Assembly (NCBI GenBank): GCA_951802425.1
Contig: OX637805.1
Span: forward strand, 1,984,001-2,048,000
Reading direction: 5' to 3'
Origin: Clavaria fumosa
Taxonomy: Eukaryota > Basidiomycota > Agaricomycetes > Agaricales > Clavariaceae
Length of the DNA stretch: 64,000 nucleotides
Shown here: positions 11,355-22,790 of the stretch, one piece after another
How the letters are laid out: each line of letters starts with the position of its first letter
Position numbering within the stretch: the stretch's first letter is position 1
Notes under the pieces: generated by a model
The model's input: the letters and a program-made list of their open reading frames with translations, nothing else
Told to the model about the DNA's origin: nothing
Database searches by the model: none
Position numbers and translations under genes: made by a program

Positions 11355-11513
11355 TGTGAAGGAGAAGGAATGGAAAACAAGAGGATCAAGCGAACAACCG
11401 CTGGCAGAGCTGGAAAAGGATTTGCAATGTACACGTGACATCGGCGTAGTCCGAACATTGCAGTGGCACTCGGATCCTCTTTGGACAGTGAAGCGCCGCT
11501 CGCGCCTTCAACG

Positions 11514-12125
11514 ATGCTGGCCTCGAGCTCGAGTAGTCGGGGGAGTCCCTCTTCGCCCGGAATACATGCTCACCTGGATTCTGGGGAATTGAGTGGGGCA
11601 CACGACGGCACTGGGGATGACGAGAGCTGCGAGCTACTCCACCTCAGCAAGCTCTGGAACCTCATGAAGTACGCCCATTTTCTGGTCGCATCGCGTCGTT
11701 GACATGGAGAGTTCTGGACAGAGTCTACGATCTGGTTCACGAAGATCTGGAGCCAGATACTACGACGGAGACCTCCATTCAGATATTCCAATATCTCCTT
11801 GCTCATTTACTGCACTTCGTCACTGAAGCAGTGCATCGCGCCATCATCATTAAGGAGCAAGAGTTACAGATGAAAGCGGGGTTGAAAATATGGAAAGTTC
11901 CCCCAAATCCCCTGGTATGCTTGTATCACATAATTATGAATGACTTTCCTCATGTTCTCCATGTCATAGATTCGATTACCCAGCGTCAGGCATGCACTGA
12001 ATATGATGGATATGGGAGAAACTCGAATACGAGATTACCTCGAGAGATTCACTGATGCGATGAAGCGGTGTGAAGGGTATGAGGGCACTGATGAGCCTCA
12101 GAACCGCGTTCCGCAACACGAATGA
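11514..12125 (+). CDS. Small helical protein, unassigned
   Basis: Three exons (11514-11668, 11722-11914, 11970-12125) keep phase and give 167 aa from ATG 11514. A Ser/Gly-rich N-terminus is followed by predicted helices (VYDLVHEDLEPDTT, IFQYLLAHLLHFVTEAVHRA, IIIKEQELQMKAGLKIWKV) and a final helical block (VRHALNMMDMGETRIRDYLE). The helix-strand-helix pattern could be a histone-fold-like transcription factor fragment, but I do not recognise the family. It is convergent with the coiled-coil gene that ends at 12146. Confidence 0.55.
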
Positions 12126-12145
12126 TCCGTTGTTCCTAAGAACTG

Positions 12146-13587
12146 TTATTCTTGATGTTGTGATTGAGAGGGACTTTGCAGGTGTGCACCGGTCGCCCTC
12201 GGCGACGCGTAATTCGTGGCAGCAAGGCTTGAGCGTTGGCCAGGATCGGACGCTAATAATGTACCTGTACCAGCCATATCTGGGTTGGCCGAGCGCCACT
12301 CCTCTGCCAACTTCTGCGTAGGACTCTGGTGTTTACGCAGGGTCGCAGGCGTACGGCTTCGAACACTCAGTGGCCGAACAACATGCGGTTCAATGGGGGG
12401 AGCGGAGTGCGGCGGGCTCACGAGGTCATACTGCGAGAGATGCGTCGAGTTGGGCGAGAGTGGTGCCAGTATTGGCATTCCATCTGGTGCATACGCGAAA
12501 TCTCGGCTGCGTACAGCAGGCAGATTCAGGGATGGAGGCTGCTGTGGGCTTGCGTTGGGCGTCGGGATGCGGCTTAGTCCATGTGGAGGTGGTATTGAAA
12601 TGTAGGAGTTTCGATCAGCAACTGGTATAAAACCGTCAGGAAAGGGATCAGCATGAGGGGGTAAAATGGTTCGCGTTGAATTTCGGGATGGAATGGGATG
12701 GAGGTCCTCAGCGCCGTTATGATGCGAATGGCGTGCATGCGATCCAACATACTGAGAGGGCGGAGATGCATGAGCTACGGAAGGGACTTGTAATGGGGTC
12801 GTCACTGTGGGTACTGGAAGGGTAGGTGCGTGCCGAAATGTATCGGGTATTCGAGGACTAGATAATGAAGTTGAGAGTTGGGCTGATAATAGAGAGCGGG
12901 AGGTTACCTGGCAGGTAGTCTTTGAGGTGAACTGACTCGAGTTGGTCCGATTGATAGAGTGGGAGCACGATCATACAAGGGCTGCACGTGTGGCTCTTCG
13001 GCGTACAATTTGTAGTTCTTCCGTGGTGTGGCAGGAGGCCGGGGGGCATCCATTTCCTGTCGAGCCGCGTGGACGCCCTCCTGGTAACCTAGAGCCCATC
13101 CTGTGTTCTTTGCATTCTTGATGGCCCGCTCCAAAAGCAATTTTTCCAGCCTCGCGCGAACTCTCGCACCATCGGCAAGAGACTGATCTCTCTCGGCCTC
13201 TAACTTGGAGATAATGTCTTGACCCCTCCTAAGTTCAGCCCTGGCCTTTTCGAACTGCGATTTCCACAAGCGCAACTCTTCCTTGGTGCGAACATGGTCC
13301 TGGAAGGCACGATTGCGCTCATCAATCACGCTATGCAAAGTGGTAATGGTCTCGTTGAGTCGTTGCTCCGCGGCGTCGGCACGAGCGGTCTCGGAAGCAA
13401 GACGATCATCCATCAGACGCTGCGCAGCGCGAGTGGATCGTGGAAAGAAATGATTTGTTCCTTCCTCTTCAACGCGGCCAGGATATTCGGGGCGCTTCCC
13501 CGCTTTGACCGACAAGCGGCGAAGTTGACTATTGCGTTCGTTGGTTGCGAAAGATGAGGGCGAGTTTAAACTTGGATCGTGGTCCAT
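12146..13587 (-). CDS. Coiled-coil protein with disordered C-terminal half
   Basis: Two exons (13587-12908 and 12857-12146) joined in phase give 463 aa. The N-terminal third contains RSTRAAQRLMDDRLASETAR followed by a long heptad-rich coiled coil (ERNRAFQDHVRTKEELRLW, SKLEAERDQSLADGARV), then AIKNAKNTGWALGYQEGVH. The second half is Pro/Ser/His-rich and probably disordered. No catalytic motif is visible. Family not recognised; a cytoskeletal or polarity scaffold would fit, but this is only inferred from composition. Confidence 0.65.
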
Positions 13588-14210
13588 GAAGCTGAGGGAA
13601 GGATGTCAGGATGGGCTCGACGAGAGCCCTCTGTACAGCAAAAGTTGACGTTGCCAGTGACGGACATGGGATGAACGGAGGCACTGTCACGTGCACCATC
13701 CCTGTAAGCTTTAAGAGCACATTGGCTAGGTCCAAGCTCATACTTGAGATATTAGGTGATTAACAGCTACATTGTTACAAGCTTGGGAATCAGAGCAAAG
13801 TTATGTGAGACAGCATGGGTGACTTGTGGATATCTTGCTCTAGATACCTGCATCTGTAGTGAGGCAGCATGTCAGCCCAGATCCTCAGCAAAGAGTGCTA
13901 AGGGGGAAGAACTTGATTTCAACATAAGGAGCGAATACTACTACATGCAGGGTATATATACTACTGGGTGAGGCAGTTCAGGGGATGAGTCATGTGCTGG
14001 GGAACAAGGTTATGTACATGGAATCATGAGGAGTCAGCAGGGTGAGATTAGGAAGGGGAGAAACCAAATTGGGAGGGGAGCAGCAAGGGGTGGATGGGTG
14101 ATAACAACTGGGGGGATTCTTGGCACAGTCTTGGCAGGCTGAGGGGAAAGCTCAGTTAGTCCCATTTAGGCTAGATTGGGAGGTTGTTTGAACATAAGTC
14201 AAACCTGTAC
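13588..14210. other. Promoter region grading into degenerate repeat
   Basis: After the coiled-coil gene's upstream region the sequence becomes repeat-like. From about 13950 to 14175 it matches, in inverse orientation, 35094-35330 (for example, the cluster TGCCAAGACTG...CCAAG). No coding frame is supported. It is probably a fragment of an old LTR or other dispersed repeat. Confidence 0.45.
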
Positions 14211-14503
14211 TAGGGATGCCACGGTTCGGTTCTGAACTTTGGTTCGAACCTGAACTGGACTGGACTGAACCGAAAATGAGGTTCAGGTTCAGCCAAGTGG
14301 GTGAACCGAACCAAAATTGAGGTTCAGAAGCCCAAATTTGGGTGAACCATTACCTTATTTGGTAAAAGTCCGGTCCAATGAACCGGACTTGGACCGAACT
14401 CAGGTTCAAGGTTCGGAATTTGGCCTGAACCGGACCTAAAGTCCGGTTCGGGGTTCGAAAAAATTGGCCCTGAACTGGACTTAACCGGACCATGGCATCC
14501 CTA
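14211..14503. mobile_element. hAT-type MITE, 293 bp
   Basis: Terminal inverted repeats TAGGGATGCCACGG / CCATGGCATCCCTA flank a highly self-complementary interior built of GGTTC/GAACC words. An 8 bp direct repeat ACCTGTAC abuts both ends (14203-14210 and 14504-14511), the expected target-site duplication of hAT transposases. It is non-coding and so depends on a transposase elsewhere. Confidence 0.8.
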
Positions 14504-14610
14504 ACCTGTACAGACAATCTGACTTTGAATATACTTTGATGAACAATATATTTAAAGCCTGTAGCACACCTCTAAGCCTTAAAGTCAGCTAGAGAAATAC
14601 ATTGTTATTG

Positions 14611-15261
14611 TCAGGACTGCTTACCTAAGCCACCAACAGAACCCAAAAGTATTCCAAAGGACTAATCGCGAATAGCAAAAAGCAAAGTCATGTTGTGGTC
14701 GATCCAGAGGTTGAGAACAATAGTTGTGGAAAGGTCATGAGAAGGTTGCAACACTTTATTTCCTAAAGTGGACTAGGGTTGGACTCATAGCAGAAAGGTG
14801 TGGTGTAGAAAATATCAAAGTCTAAGGAGACACATGCCATGTATATATACCAAGGTCCAGATTCATGGAAACAGTAGAGTACAAGGTAGTTAGGGTGAAT
14901 GTCCAATGGAAATGATGGTCGGGGAGGAATGAACATATCCTGGAGACAATTGCAAAGTCACTACAGTGCCAAGAAGGGAAGCATCAGTTGGTGGGGTTCC
15001 AGGATAACAGTAAGGAGGAGACAAGGGTGCCAAGGGAACAGGATAACAGTAGCAAAGAGGAATAGAAAGGGAGGTACCAGATCAGGGTTAATGATTTTGA
15101 TGCCAAGGTGACAGGTGTCAAGGGATGACACAGTGATGACATCCCACACAGGCACACCATTACAAAAACGGGCTGTCCTGTTGGTTATCATCACATGGGA
15201 TCTCATGACTTACCAGTCATGTGACCATGACCTTTGGGGGTCATGTGATGTTGCCACAACA
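14611..15261 (-). mobile_element. LTR of the Ty3/Gypsy element, about 651 bp
   Basis: The segment begins TGTCAGG and ends CCACAACA on the plus strand (TG...CA). A polypurine tract in the element's sense (CTTAGGAAGGGGGATA) sits immediately outside at 15262-15277, so this is the 3' LTR of the minus-strand element. A TATATATA box lies inside near 14838. Confidence 0.6.
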
Positions 15262-15275
15262 TATCCCCCTTCCTA

Positions 15276-18200
15276 AGATTTGTTCTCCTGAACAAACTCC
15301 ACAATGGCTCCCTTTGCATTCATGAGGTTCTCCAGGGGCTCCCACATGTTCTCCTTGGGTGGATAGCCAACCCAGCTTGCCAAGTACTGAATTTTCCCTC
15401 TCCACTTTCTCTTAGCTAGGACCCTCTCAATGTCATACTGCTCCCCTCCCTCAATGAGTTCAGGTGGCAGACAGATGGAGGAGGGATCTCCATGAAAGGG
15501 TTTGAGCAGGGCCTCGTTAAAGACTGGGTGGATTCACCAGCCCAGGGGAAGGATGAGATGGTAGGCAGATGTTCCCACCTTTTCTTCTACAGGGAAAGGA
15601 CTGACAAACTTGGGGCCAAGCTTTTTGGATGGGAGGTGGAGAGGAAGGTTTGTGAGTCCAGGTATACCAGGCTGCCCTTCCTGTAAATCTCCAGCTCTTG
15701 TGAGTGATCATCATAAGTTGTGGAGTCAATCCCCTGTCCTTTCCTTAGGATATCTCAGAGTCAATCTTGTGTAGTGGAGATCTTGGCAAGGAAGTCATCA
15801 GCAGCAGGTATGTCAGTACCTACAGAAAATCCAGGGAGTGGTGCAGGTTCGAATCTGTGGAGGGCTGAAAACAGGGTGATGTCCAAGTCGCAGATGGGTC
15901 ATGAGTTGAGGGCAAATTGGGTGAGGGGAAGCACAGCAGCCCAGTCAGCCTGATCCTCCTTGGTCAGTGCTCAGAGTACCACCTCAACTTCTTGGTTGGC
16001 CCTTTCCACTAGCCCATCTGTCTGGGGGTGATAGGTGGTAGATGCGGCCAACTTGATTCCTGGCTTATCGTAGACCTTGCACATGAACTGGCCCCCTTGG
16101 TCAGATACTACCTTCTCAGGAAGTCCATAGTAGGCATATATCTTTTCGAGGAGGATCAAGGCTGCTCCTTCTGACATGAGTTCCTAGACAGTCAGGACAA
16201 GGACAATTGTCTTGGTGAGGTAGTCTTTGATCACCAGGATCATGTTGTAGCCTGCGGATTCTGAGACAGGGCTGATGAGGTCCCAGCCAATGACCTGCCA
16301 AGGTCATGAGGGGATGGGGAGGGGATGAAGAGGTGCAGGTTTTCTGCCTCACCGAGGTTTTATCCTTGGGCAAATGTCACAGGCAAAGACATAGGTGCAG
16401 GTGTCCTTCTTAAGCATGGGCCAGTACCAGTATTTCACAACTGTGACCTGGGTTTTGGTGATCCCTGGGTGTGTGGTGGTCCAAGCTGAGTGGTGGAGGT
16501 CGAGGATGTCCTTTATGAGCAATGGCAGTACCCAAAGTTTTTCCTGTACCTGAAAATATCCTTCCTTGTCCCTCCAGTGGGGATCCTAGGGCTTGCTCAA
16601 TTTTCAGCTTCTCCATCAGGGATAGGGTTTCATTGACTTGGAAGAAATGATCAGGCAGCAAGACCTGGGCAGGGTGGGGAGGTTGGTCATTGTAGTCAGA
16701 ATGGTGCGACAGGGTGTCAGCAGCAGTGTTCGATTTCCTGGAATGGGGGACAATCTTGAAATGGAAAAGTGAAAGGAATTGCCTCCAGCAGTTCTGGCAT
16801 CCATTGAGCAGGTTTGGCTTCCGGAAATACAAAAGGTTCTTGTGGTCCATATGGACCTCAAATCCTGCCCAAGGAGATAATGTTGCCACTCCTCAAAGGC
16901 CTGTACCACTGCAAAAAGTTCCAGGTCATAGATGTCATAGTTTAGTTGGGCATCCCAAAGCTTGGTTGAGAGACAGTTCACCATCCTCCATACTCCATCT
17001 TGCTGTTGGTAAAGGATGGCTGAGGTCATGACCTTGCTGGTGTCCATCTCGATTTTCCAGGGCATCCCATCTTGGGGGATTGCAACCTGGACCGAATTCC
17101 ATATGGCATCCTGGATGTCATAGAACGATCTTAGCATGGTGTCCATTAATTTAAATTCACCTTTGCCAGTGAGGGCATGGAGCAGGGCAGCAATCTTGGC
17201 ATAGTTTGGGATATACTGTCAGTAGTAGCTCCTGAGGGCCATGTATCTTCATGCATCCTTGGCAGATTTTGGGACTGGCCAGTTGTCAATGGCTGAACAC
17301 CTCTTCTTGCTTTTCTCAATGGTTCCTTGTTGAATCTTGTTGCTGAGGAAGGTAACTTCCATCCATTCAAATTCACACTTTGAGGGTTTGACTGTGAGGT
17401 CATTTTCTTGGAGGACCTGGAAAACTCATGTGGTAAGGTTACAGAGCTCTTCGTGAGTATCAGAACAGATTAGAATGTCATCAATATAGACAAAAACTTG
17501 ACCAGTGGATATGAGGTCCTTTAGGGCATTGTCCATGAAAGCCTGGAAAATAGCTGGGGCATTAGTCACTCCAAAGGGCATGACTCTGCAGAGGAATTGG
17601 CTGTATTTGCAAATAAATGCCAGCAGCTTCTTGCTCTCCTTCAACACATGGATGTTATTAAATCCGATCCAGATGTCAATCTTCAGGTAGTATCAGAATT
17701 TCTGCAGACAGTCGTAGATGTTCCAAATGAGAGGGAGGGGATAGGCATTCTTGACCATAACCTTGTTTAGCTATTTGTAGTCAACCACCAGCCAGAGCTT
17801 GTCTCCTTCATTCTTGAAGAAGAGAGGGCTTGCCCAGGGTGACTGGCCAGGGTAGATTCATCTGGTTGTGAGGTTCTCATCTAGCCACTTCTGGAGCTCT
17901 GTGCAATAAGCCTTGGGTGTTGGGTAAATTTGAGACTGGTATGGCCAGGCACCATCCTCTAGCTGGATGTTGATGTTGATTCCAGGGCAGTGCAGGGGCA
18001 ATATGTTGTAATACTCCTCCCTGAAGACTCATGGAAAGAGAGTTGGCCAGTTGGGGGAATCACTTGCAATGACTTGGATCATAGCAGCGCAAGGCTGGTT
18101 GTGGCAGTTCCAGAACTTGAGGGTGCAGGACTGCAAGTTGATGATGTGGTTATGCTTCCAAAGCCAATCATCACCAAGTACAAGGTCAAACTCATGGTAG

Positions 18201-18530
18201 TCACCTAGGTAGCACTCAACAACCTTGTGGTGTCTGAGGCCAAACTCAACTGTGACTTTGACTGAATGGGTGATGGGCCCTCGCAAGTTGAGGGTGCCAT
18301 CAGCATTCCTTGTAGTCATTGGGGTAGGAAGGTGCTCCCAGGGGAATCGGTTTCATTCAGCAAAGCTGTTGTCCATGACCAAGGTGGTGCTTCTGCTGTT
18401 GATGAGTACTTTCCCTAACACAGCTCTGTTTGGGAAGGCAGGTGGGGCAAGTCATACTTTAAACTCAAGTTGGGCTGTCTCTTGGTGACCCATTATCTTC
18501 ATTGTCCTTGGAAGCAATTCAGGACAGGAA
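15276..18530 (-). pseudogene. Ty3/Gypsy chromovirus gag-pol relic
   Basis: Reading leftwards on the minus strand: an aspartic-protease-like segment (HEFDLVLGDDWLWKHNHII, about 18200), reverse transcriptase (FLCRVMPFGVTNAPAIFQAF and VYIDDILICSDTHEE, about 17500), RNase H (KIEMDTSKVMTSAILYQQQ, about 17050), integrase (VVSDQGGQF, STTYHPQTDGLVERANQEVE, about 16000) and a C-terminal chromodomain (YDIERVLAKRKWRGKIQYL...WVGYPPKENMWEPLENL, 15290-15430). Several frames are broken by stops and shifts, so it is inactive. The chromodomain places it among chromoviruses. No 5' LTR was found on the right, where an unrelated element begins. Confidence 0.8.
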
Positions 18531-19451
18531 TCAGAAGATGATATTGTCATGGAACTAGTACAGGGGGGGAACTTAGGCAGGGAGGTTGCTTCCTTCACTC
18601 CTTGCCTCCAGGAAATCCACCTTCACATCCTTCATCAAAGGGAGAGTCCTCCCTGTGCAACATTCCAGACACTGGAACACAAAAAAAAAGCCAATGGTGG
18701 CACAGACAATCTAAGTGTTTGTAGACTGCAGAGTCTCTGTTGAAGAAATGGAGCTCTGGGATGAATTCGTACTTGTGTGGGCATGCAAGTATGTGCAAAA
18801 GGGGAATGCCCCCTTGGACAATGATATCCAGCTAGCACTGGCTGAATGGGAGAAGCCTCCCATACCCCCTCAAACATATGCACTGCTAGAGTGCTTAGGA
18901 TGCAGTGCCACCTCTGGGTGGGGGAGAAGACTAGAAGATGGTGGAAGTACATCCACCATCTGAAACCCCCTAGGGCTACCTATTGGAGGTTTAACAATAT
19001 CCCAGACAGAGGGCACAGGGCCCTCTCAAAAACAAAAAAAAAAGAAAGTGGCTAGGTCAGCAGCCACTAAGGCCATGAAGAGGCCTGTTGTGTCATCACC
19101 TGACTGGAGCAATGACAAGGGCAAGCCACCATGTGACTACAAGCAGGGCTCAGACTAAGTGTCTGAGCCTTTCCAATTGCCTACCCCAGTGGACAAGACA
19201 GCAGCACTTGGGGCACCCCCCACCAGGGTGTGCTGCTTGTGACATGCTGTACAACTGGGGGCAGGTTGCACAGACCACTGGAGAGGACCTGTCAGCACCA
19301 GGCGAAGGCCCCAGAAGGGGATTGTGCCTGGTGACATGGCGGCAACCCTGCCCAAGGGGATGTGCCCCTTTACAAATATTCTATCATCCTGCTCATCATC
19401 CTGTGCTGCCTGCGCATTGTCTCTGGTTAGGGCCTCTCCAGTGGGGGAGGG
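18531..19451 (+). mobile_element. Internal remnant of a plus-strand LTR element
   Basis: Sequence between the Gypsy relic and the LTR at 19452. Short frames are open (for example, 18748-18963 with DNDIQLALAEWEKPPIPP), but none shows a known domain. The right end carries a purine tract (GTGGGGGAGGG) directly before the LTR, as a polypurine tract would, so this is probably the 3' internal part of an element whose pol is deleted. Confidence 0.4.
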
Positions 19452-19682
19452 TGTAAGGCCACAGGCCTTCTATGTTCTTTGATTATGTAAGCTATATGCC
19501 TTATTTAGTTTACTAGCATAGCTGCTTGGCTATGCTTATGTCAGTGGCCCTCCAGAGGGCCGCTCACCTATATATACCATGTCATGACTGTACTAAGAGG
19601 GCAGATCCCTCTACATAGAACTACCTACTCAATATACCATTGAGTCTGGTTCTTCTGAGGGATAAGCTGTATTACACTACAG
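19452..19682 (+). mobile_element. 3' LTR, 231 bp, of a plus-strand element
   Basis: The segment begins TGTAAGGCC and ends TTACACTACA (TG...CA), with TATATATA near 19573 and the polypurine tract GTGGGGGAGGG immediately upstream. Its size and the phrase ACCATTGAGTCTGGTTC resemble short fungal Copia-type LTRs. No target duplication is visible. Confidence 0.55.
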
Positions 19683-19697
19683 CTGATTATTGACTAC

Positions 19698-19812
19698 TTA
19701 GGGCTGAACTGACACCTGATCAAAGACAAGTACCTCCCATGGATCTGAGACACAGTGGATGTGCTTAAGGGGGCAACAATCTACTCTAAGATTGATGCAA
19801 AGGGAGGCTTGT
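19698..19812 (+). pseudogene. Short Ty3/Gypsy reverse transcriptase relic
   Basis: One frame reads LN*HLIKDKYLPWI*DTVDV and then LKGATIYSKIDAKGG, with in-frame TGA codons. It corresponds to the RT block normally reading KDKYPLP.IDD..D.L..AK.FSKIDL. About 110 bp survive. Confidence 0.55.
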
Positions 19813-19839
19813 CTAAGAACAATCCTGTTTCACTCTCTA

Positions 19840-20189
19840 AATTTGTCCTCTGTACTTATGTACCACCCACACACCCAAGCATTCTCTTTCTAACTTGGTA
19901 CTGACTCTCTGGAACCCCTTGAGGTTCCCATTGACACCTACAAATTCTTTCATCTTCAACAGTCCTGAACCTCTTGACCACTGAGCCACTTTGCAACCAT
20001 CCAGGTTCACCCTTCAGATCTCCAAATCATCTGTTTTGCTTTCTACACTTCATCCAACAATTCTGCAACCTTCCAGGGCTGAGTATTCTCAATTGTACTC
20101 AATAATTAATTGGTCTTAGTGGGGTTAAATGACTAGTCACTAATGAATCAACTACCAACACTACTTGCAAGATGAGACAAGCCCTAACA
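19840..20189 (-). mobile_element. LTR relic ending in TGAGACAAGCCCTAACA
   Basis: Similar in order and wording to 30590-31042 (ACTTGGTACTGA..., ATTGGTCTTAG..., then AATGAATCAAC, then GACAAGCCCTAACA). In minus orientation it would start TGTTAGGGCTTGTC, like the LTR at 31042. Its right edge abuts the last TPR repeat of the NLR gene directly. Confidence 0.5.
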
Positions 20190-20205
20190 CCTCCATCACA
20201 TATAG

Positions 20206-22790
20206 TCAAAGCTTCTCTGCCTCATTGTACTTTCCCTGTGCTGAATATGTGCTTGCCAAATTGGCAGTAATTGTCAGTGTGGATGGATGCTCTGGTCCAA
20301 GCAATCTTTTCCTGGCTTCCATCACATGTAATTCCAGCTCCTCTGCCTCATTGTACTTTCCCTGTGCTGAATATGTGCTTGCCAAATTGGCAGTAGTTGT
20401 CAATGTGTCAGGATGCTCTGGTCCAAGCAATCTTTTCCTGGCTTCCATCACATGTAATTCCAGCTCCTCTGCCTCATTGTACTTTCCCTGTGCTGAATAT
20501 GTGCTTGCCAAATTGGCAGTAATTGTCAGTGTGGATGGATGCTCTGGTCCAAGCAATCTTTTCCTGGCTTCCATCACATGTAATTCCAGCTCCTCTGCCT
20601 CATTGTACTTTCCCTGTGCTGAATATGTGCTTGCCAAATTGGCAGTAATTGTCAGTGTGGATGGATGCTCTGGTCCAAGCAATCTTTTCCTGGCTTCCAT
20701 CACATGTAATTCCAGCTCCTCTGCCTCATTGTACTTTCCCTGATCTGAATATATGCATGCCAAATTGTTGGTAACTGTCAGTGTGGTTGGATGCTCTGGT
20801 CCAAGCAATCTTTTCATGGCTTCCATCACATGTAATTCCAGCTCCTCTGCCTCATTGTACTTTCCCTGATCTGAATATGTGCTTGCCAAATTGGCAGTAA
20901 TTGTCAGGGTGTCAGGATGCTCTGGTCCAAGCAATCTTTTCATGGCTTCCATCACATGTAATTCCAGCTCCTCTGCCTCATTGTACTTTCCCTGTGCTGA
21001 ATATGTGGTTGCCAAATTGTTGGTAATTGTCAATGTGTCAGGATGCTCTGGTCCAAGCAATCTTTTCATGGCTTCCATCACATGTAATTTCAGCTCCTCT
21101 GCCTCATTGTACTTTCCCTGTGCTGAATATGTGCTTGCCAAATTGTTGGTAATTGTCAATGTGTCAGGATGCTCTGGTCCAAGCAATCTTTTCCTGGCTT
21201 CCATCACATGTAATTCCAGCTCCTCTGCCTCATTGTACTTTCCCTGTGCTGAATATGTGCTTGCCAAATTGGCAGTAATTGTCAATGTGTCAGGATGCTC
21301 TGGTCCAAGCAATCTTTTCCTGGCTTCCATCACATGTAATTCCAGCTCCTCTGCCTCATTGTACTTTCCCTGTGCTGAATATGTGCTTGCCAAATTGGCA
21401 GTAGTTGTCAATGTGTCAGGATGCTCTGGTCCAAGCAATCTTTTCCTGGCTTCCATCACATGTAATTCCAGCTCCTCTGCCTCATTGTACTTTCCCTGTG
21501 CTGAATATGTGCTTGCCAAATTGGCAGTAATTGTCAGTGTGGATGGATGCTCTGGTCCAAGCAATCTTTTCCTGGCTTCCATCACATGTAATTCCAGCTC
21601 CTCTGCCTCATTGTACTTTCCCTGTGCTGAATATGTGCTTGCCAAATTGGCAGTAATTGTCAGTGTGGATGGATGCTCTGGTCCAAGCAATCTTTTCCTG
21701 GCTTCCATCACATGTAATTCCAGCTCCTCTGCCTCATTGTACTTTCCCTGATCTGAATATATGCATGCCAAATTGTTGGTAACTGTCAGTGTGGTTGGAT
21801 GCTCTGGTCCAAGCAATCTTTTCATGGCTTCCATCACATGTAATTCCAGCTCCTCTGCCTCATTGTACTTTCCCTGATCTGAATATGTGCTTGCCAAATT
21901 GGCAGTAATTGTCAGGGTGTCAGGATGCTCTGGTCCAAGCAATCTTTTCATGGCTTCCATCACATGTAATTCCAGCTCCTCTGCCTCATTGTACTTTCCC
22001 TGTGCTGAATATGTGGTTGCCAAATTGTTGGTAATTGTCAATGTGTCAGGATGCTCTGGTCCAAGCAATCTTTTCATGGCTTCCATCACATGTAATTTCA
22101 GCTCCTCTGCCTCATTGTACTTTCCCTGTGCTGAATATGTGCTTGCCAAATTGTTGGTAATTGTCAATGTGTCAGGATGCTCTGGTCCAAGCAATCTTTT
22201 CCTGGCTTCCATCACATGTAATTCCAGCTCCTCTGCCTCATTGTACTTTCCCTGTGCTGAATATGTGCTTGCCAAATTGGCAGTAATTGTCAATGTGTCA
22301 GGATGCTCTGGTCCAAGCAATCTTTTCCTGGCTTCCATCACATGTAATTCCAGCTCCTCTGCCTCATTGTACTTTCCCTGTGCTGAATATGTGCTTGCCA
22401 AATTGGCAGTAGTTGTCAATGTGTCAGGATGCTCTGGTCCAAGCAATCTTTTCATGGCTTCCATCACATGTAATTCCAGCTCCTCTGCCTCATTGTACTT
22501 TCCCTGTGCTGAATATGTGCTTGCCAAATTGTTGGTAATTGTCAATGTGTCAGGATGCTCTGGTCCAAGCAATCTTTTCCTGGCTTCCATCACATGTAAT
22601 TTCAGCTCCTCTGCCTCATTGTACTTTCCCTGTGCTGAATATGTGCTTGCCAAATTGTTGGTAATTGTCAATGTGTCAGGATGCTCTGGTCCAAGCAATC
22701 TTTTCATGGCTTCCATCACATGTAATTTCAGCTCCTCTGCCTCATTGTACTTTCCCTGTGCTGAATATGTCCTTGCCAAAATGGCAATAC
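20206..22790 (-). repeat. 126 bp TPR-coding tandem repeat with 1,008 bp higher-order unit
   Basis: About 20 near-identical 126 bp units differing at a few positions (K/E, R/M, D/S/T and TAN/TNN variants). The variant order repeats with a period of eight units: the block read from 21887 upward is the same as that from 20879 (1,008 bp apart). Because the DNA is so uniform, the antisense strand also stays open for up to 334 codons; those frames are shadows. Confidence 0.92.
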
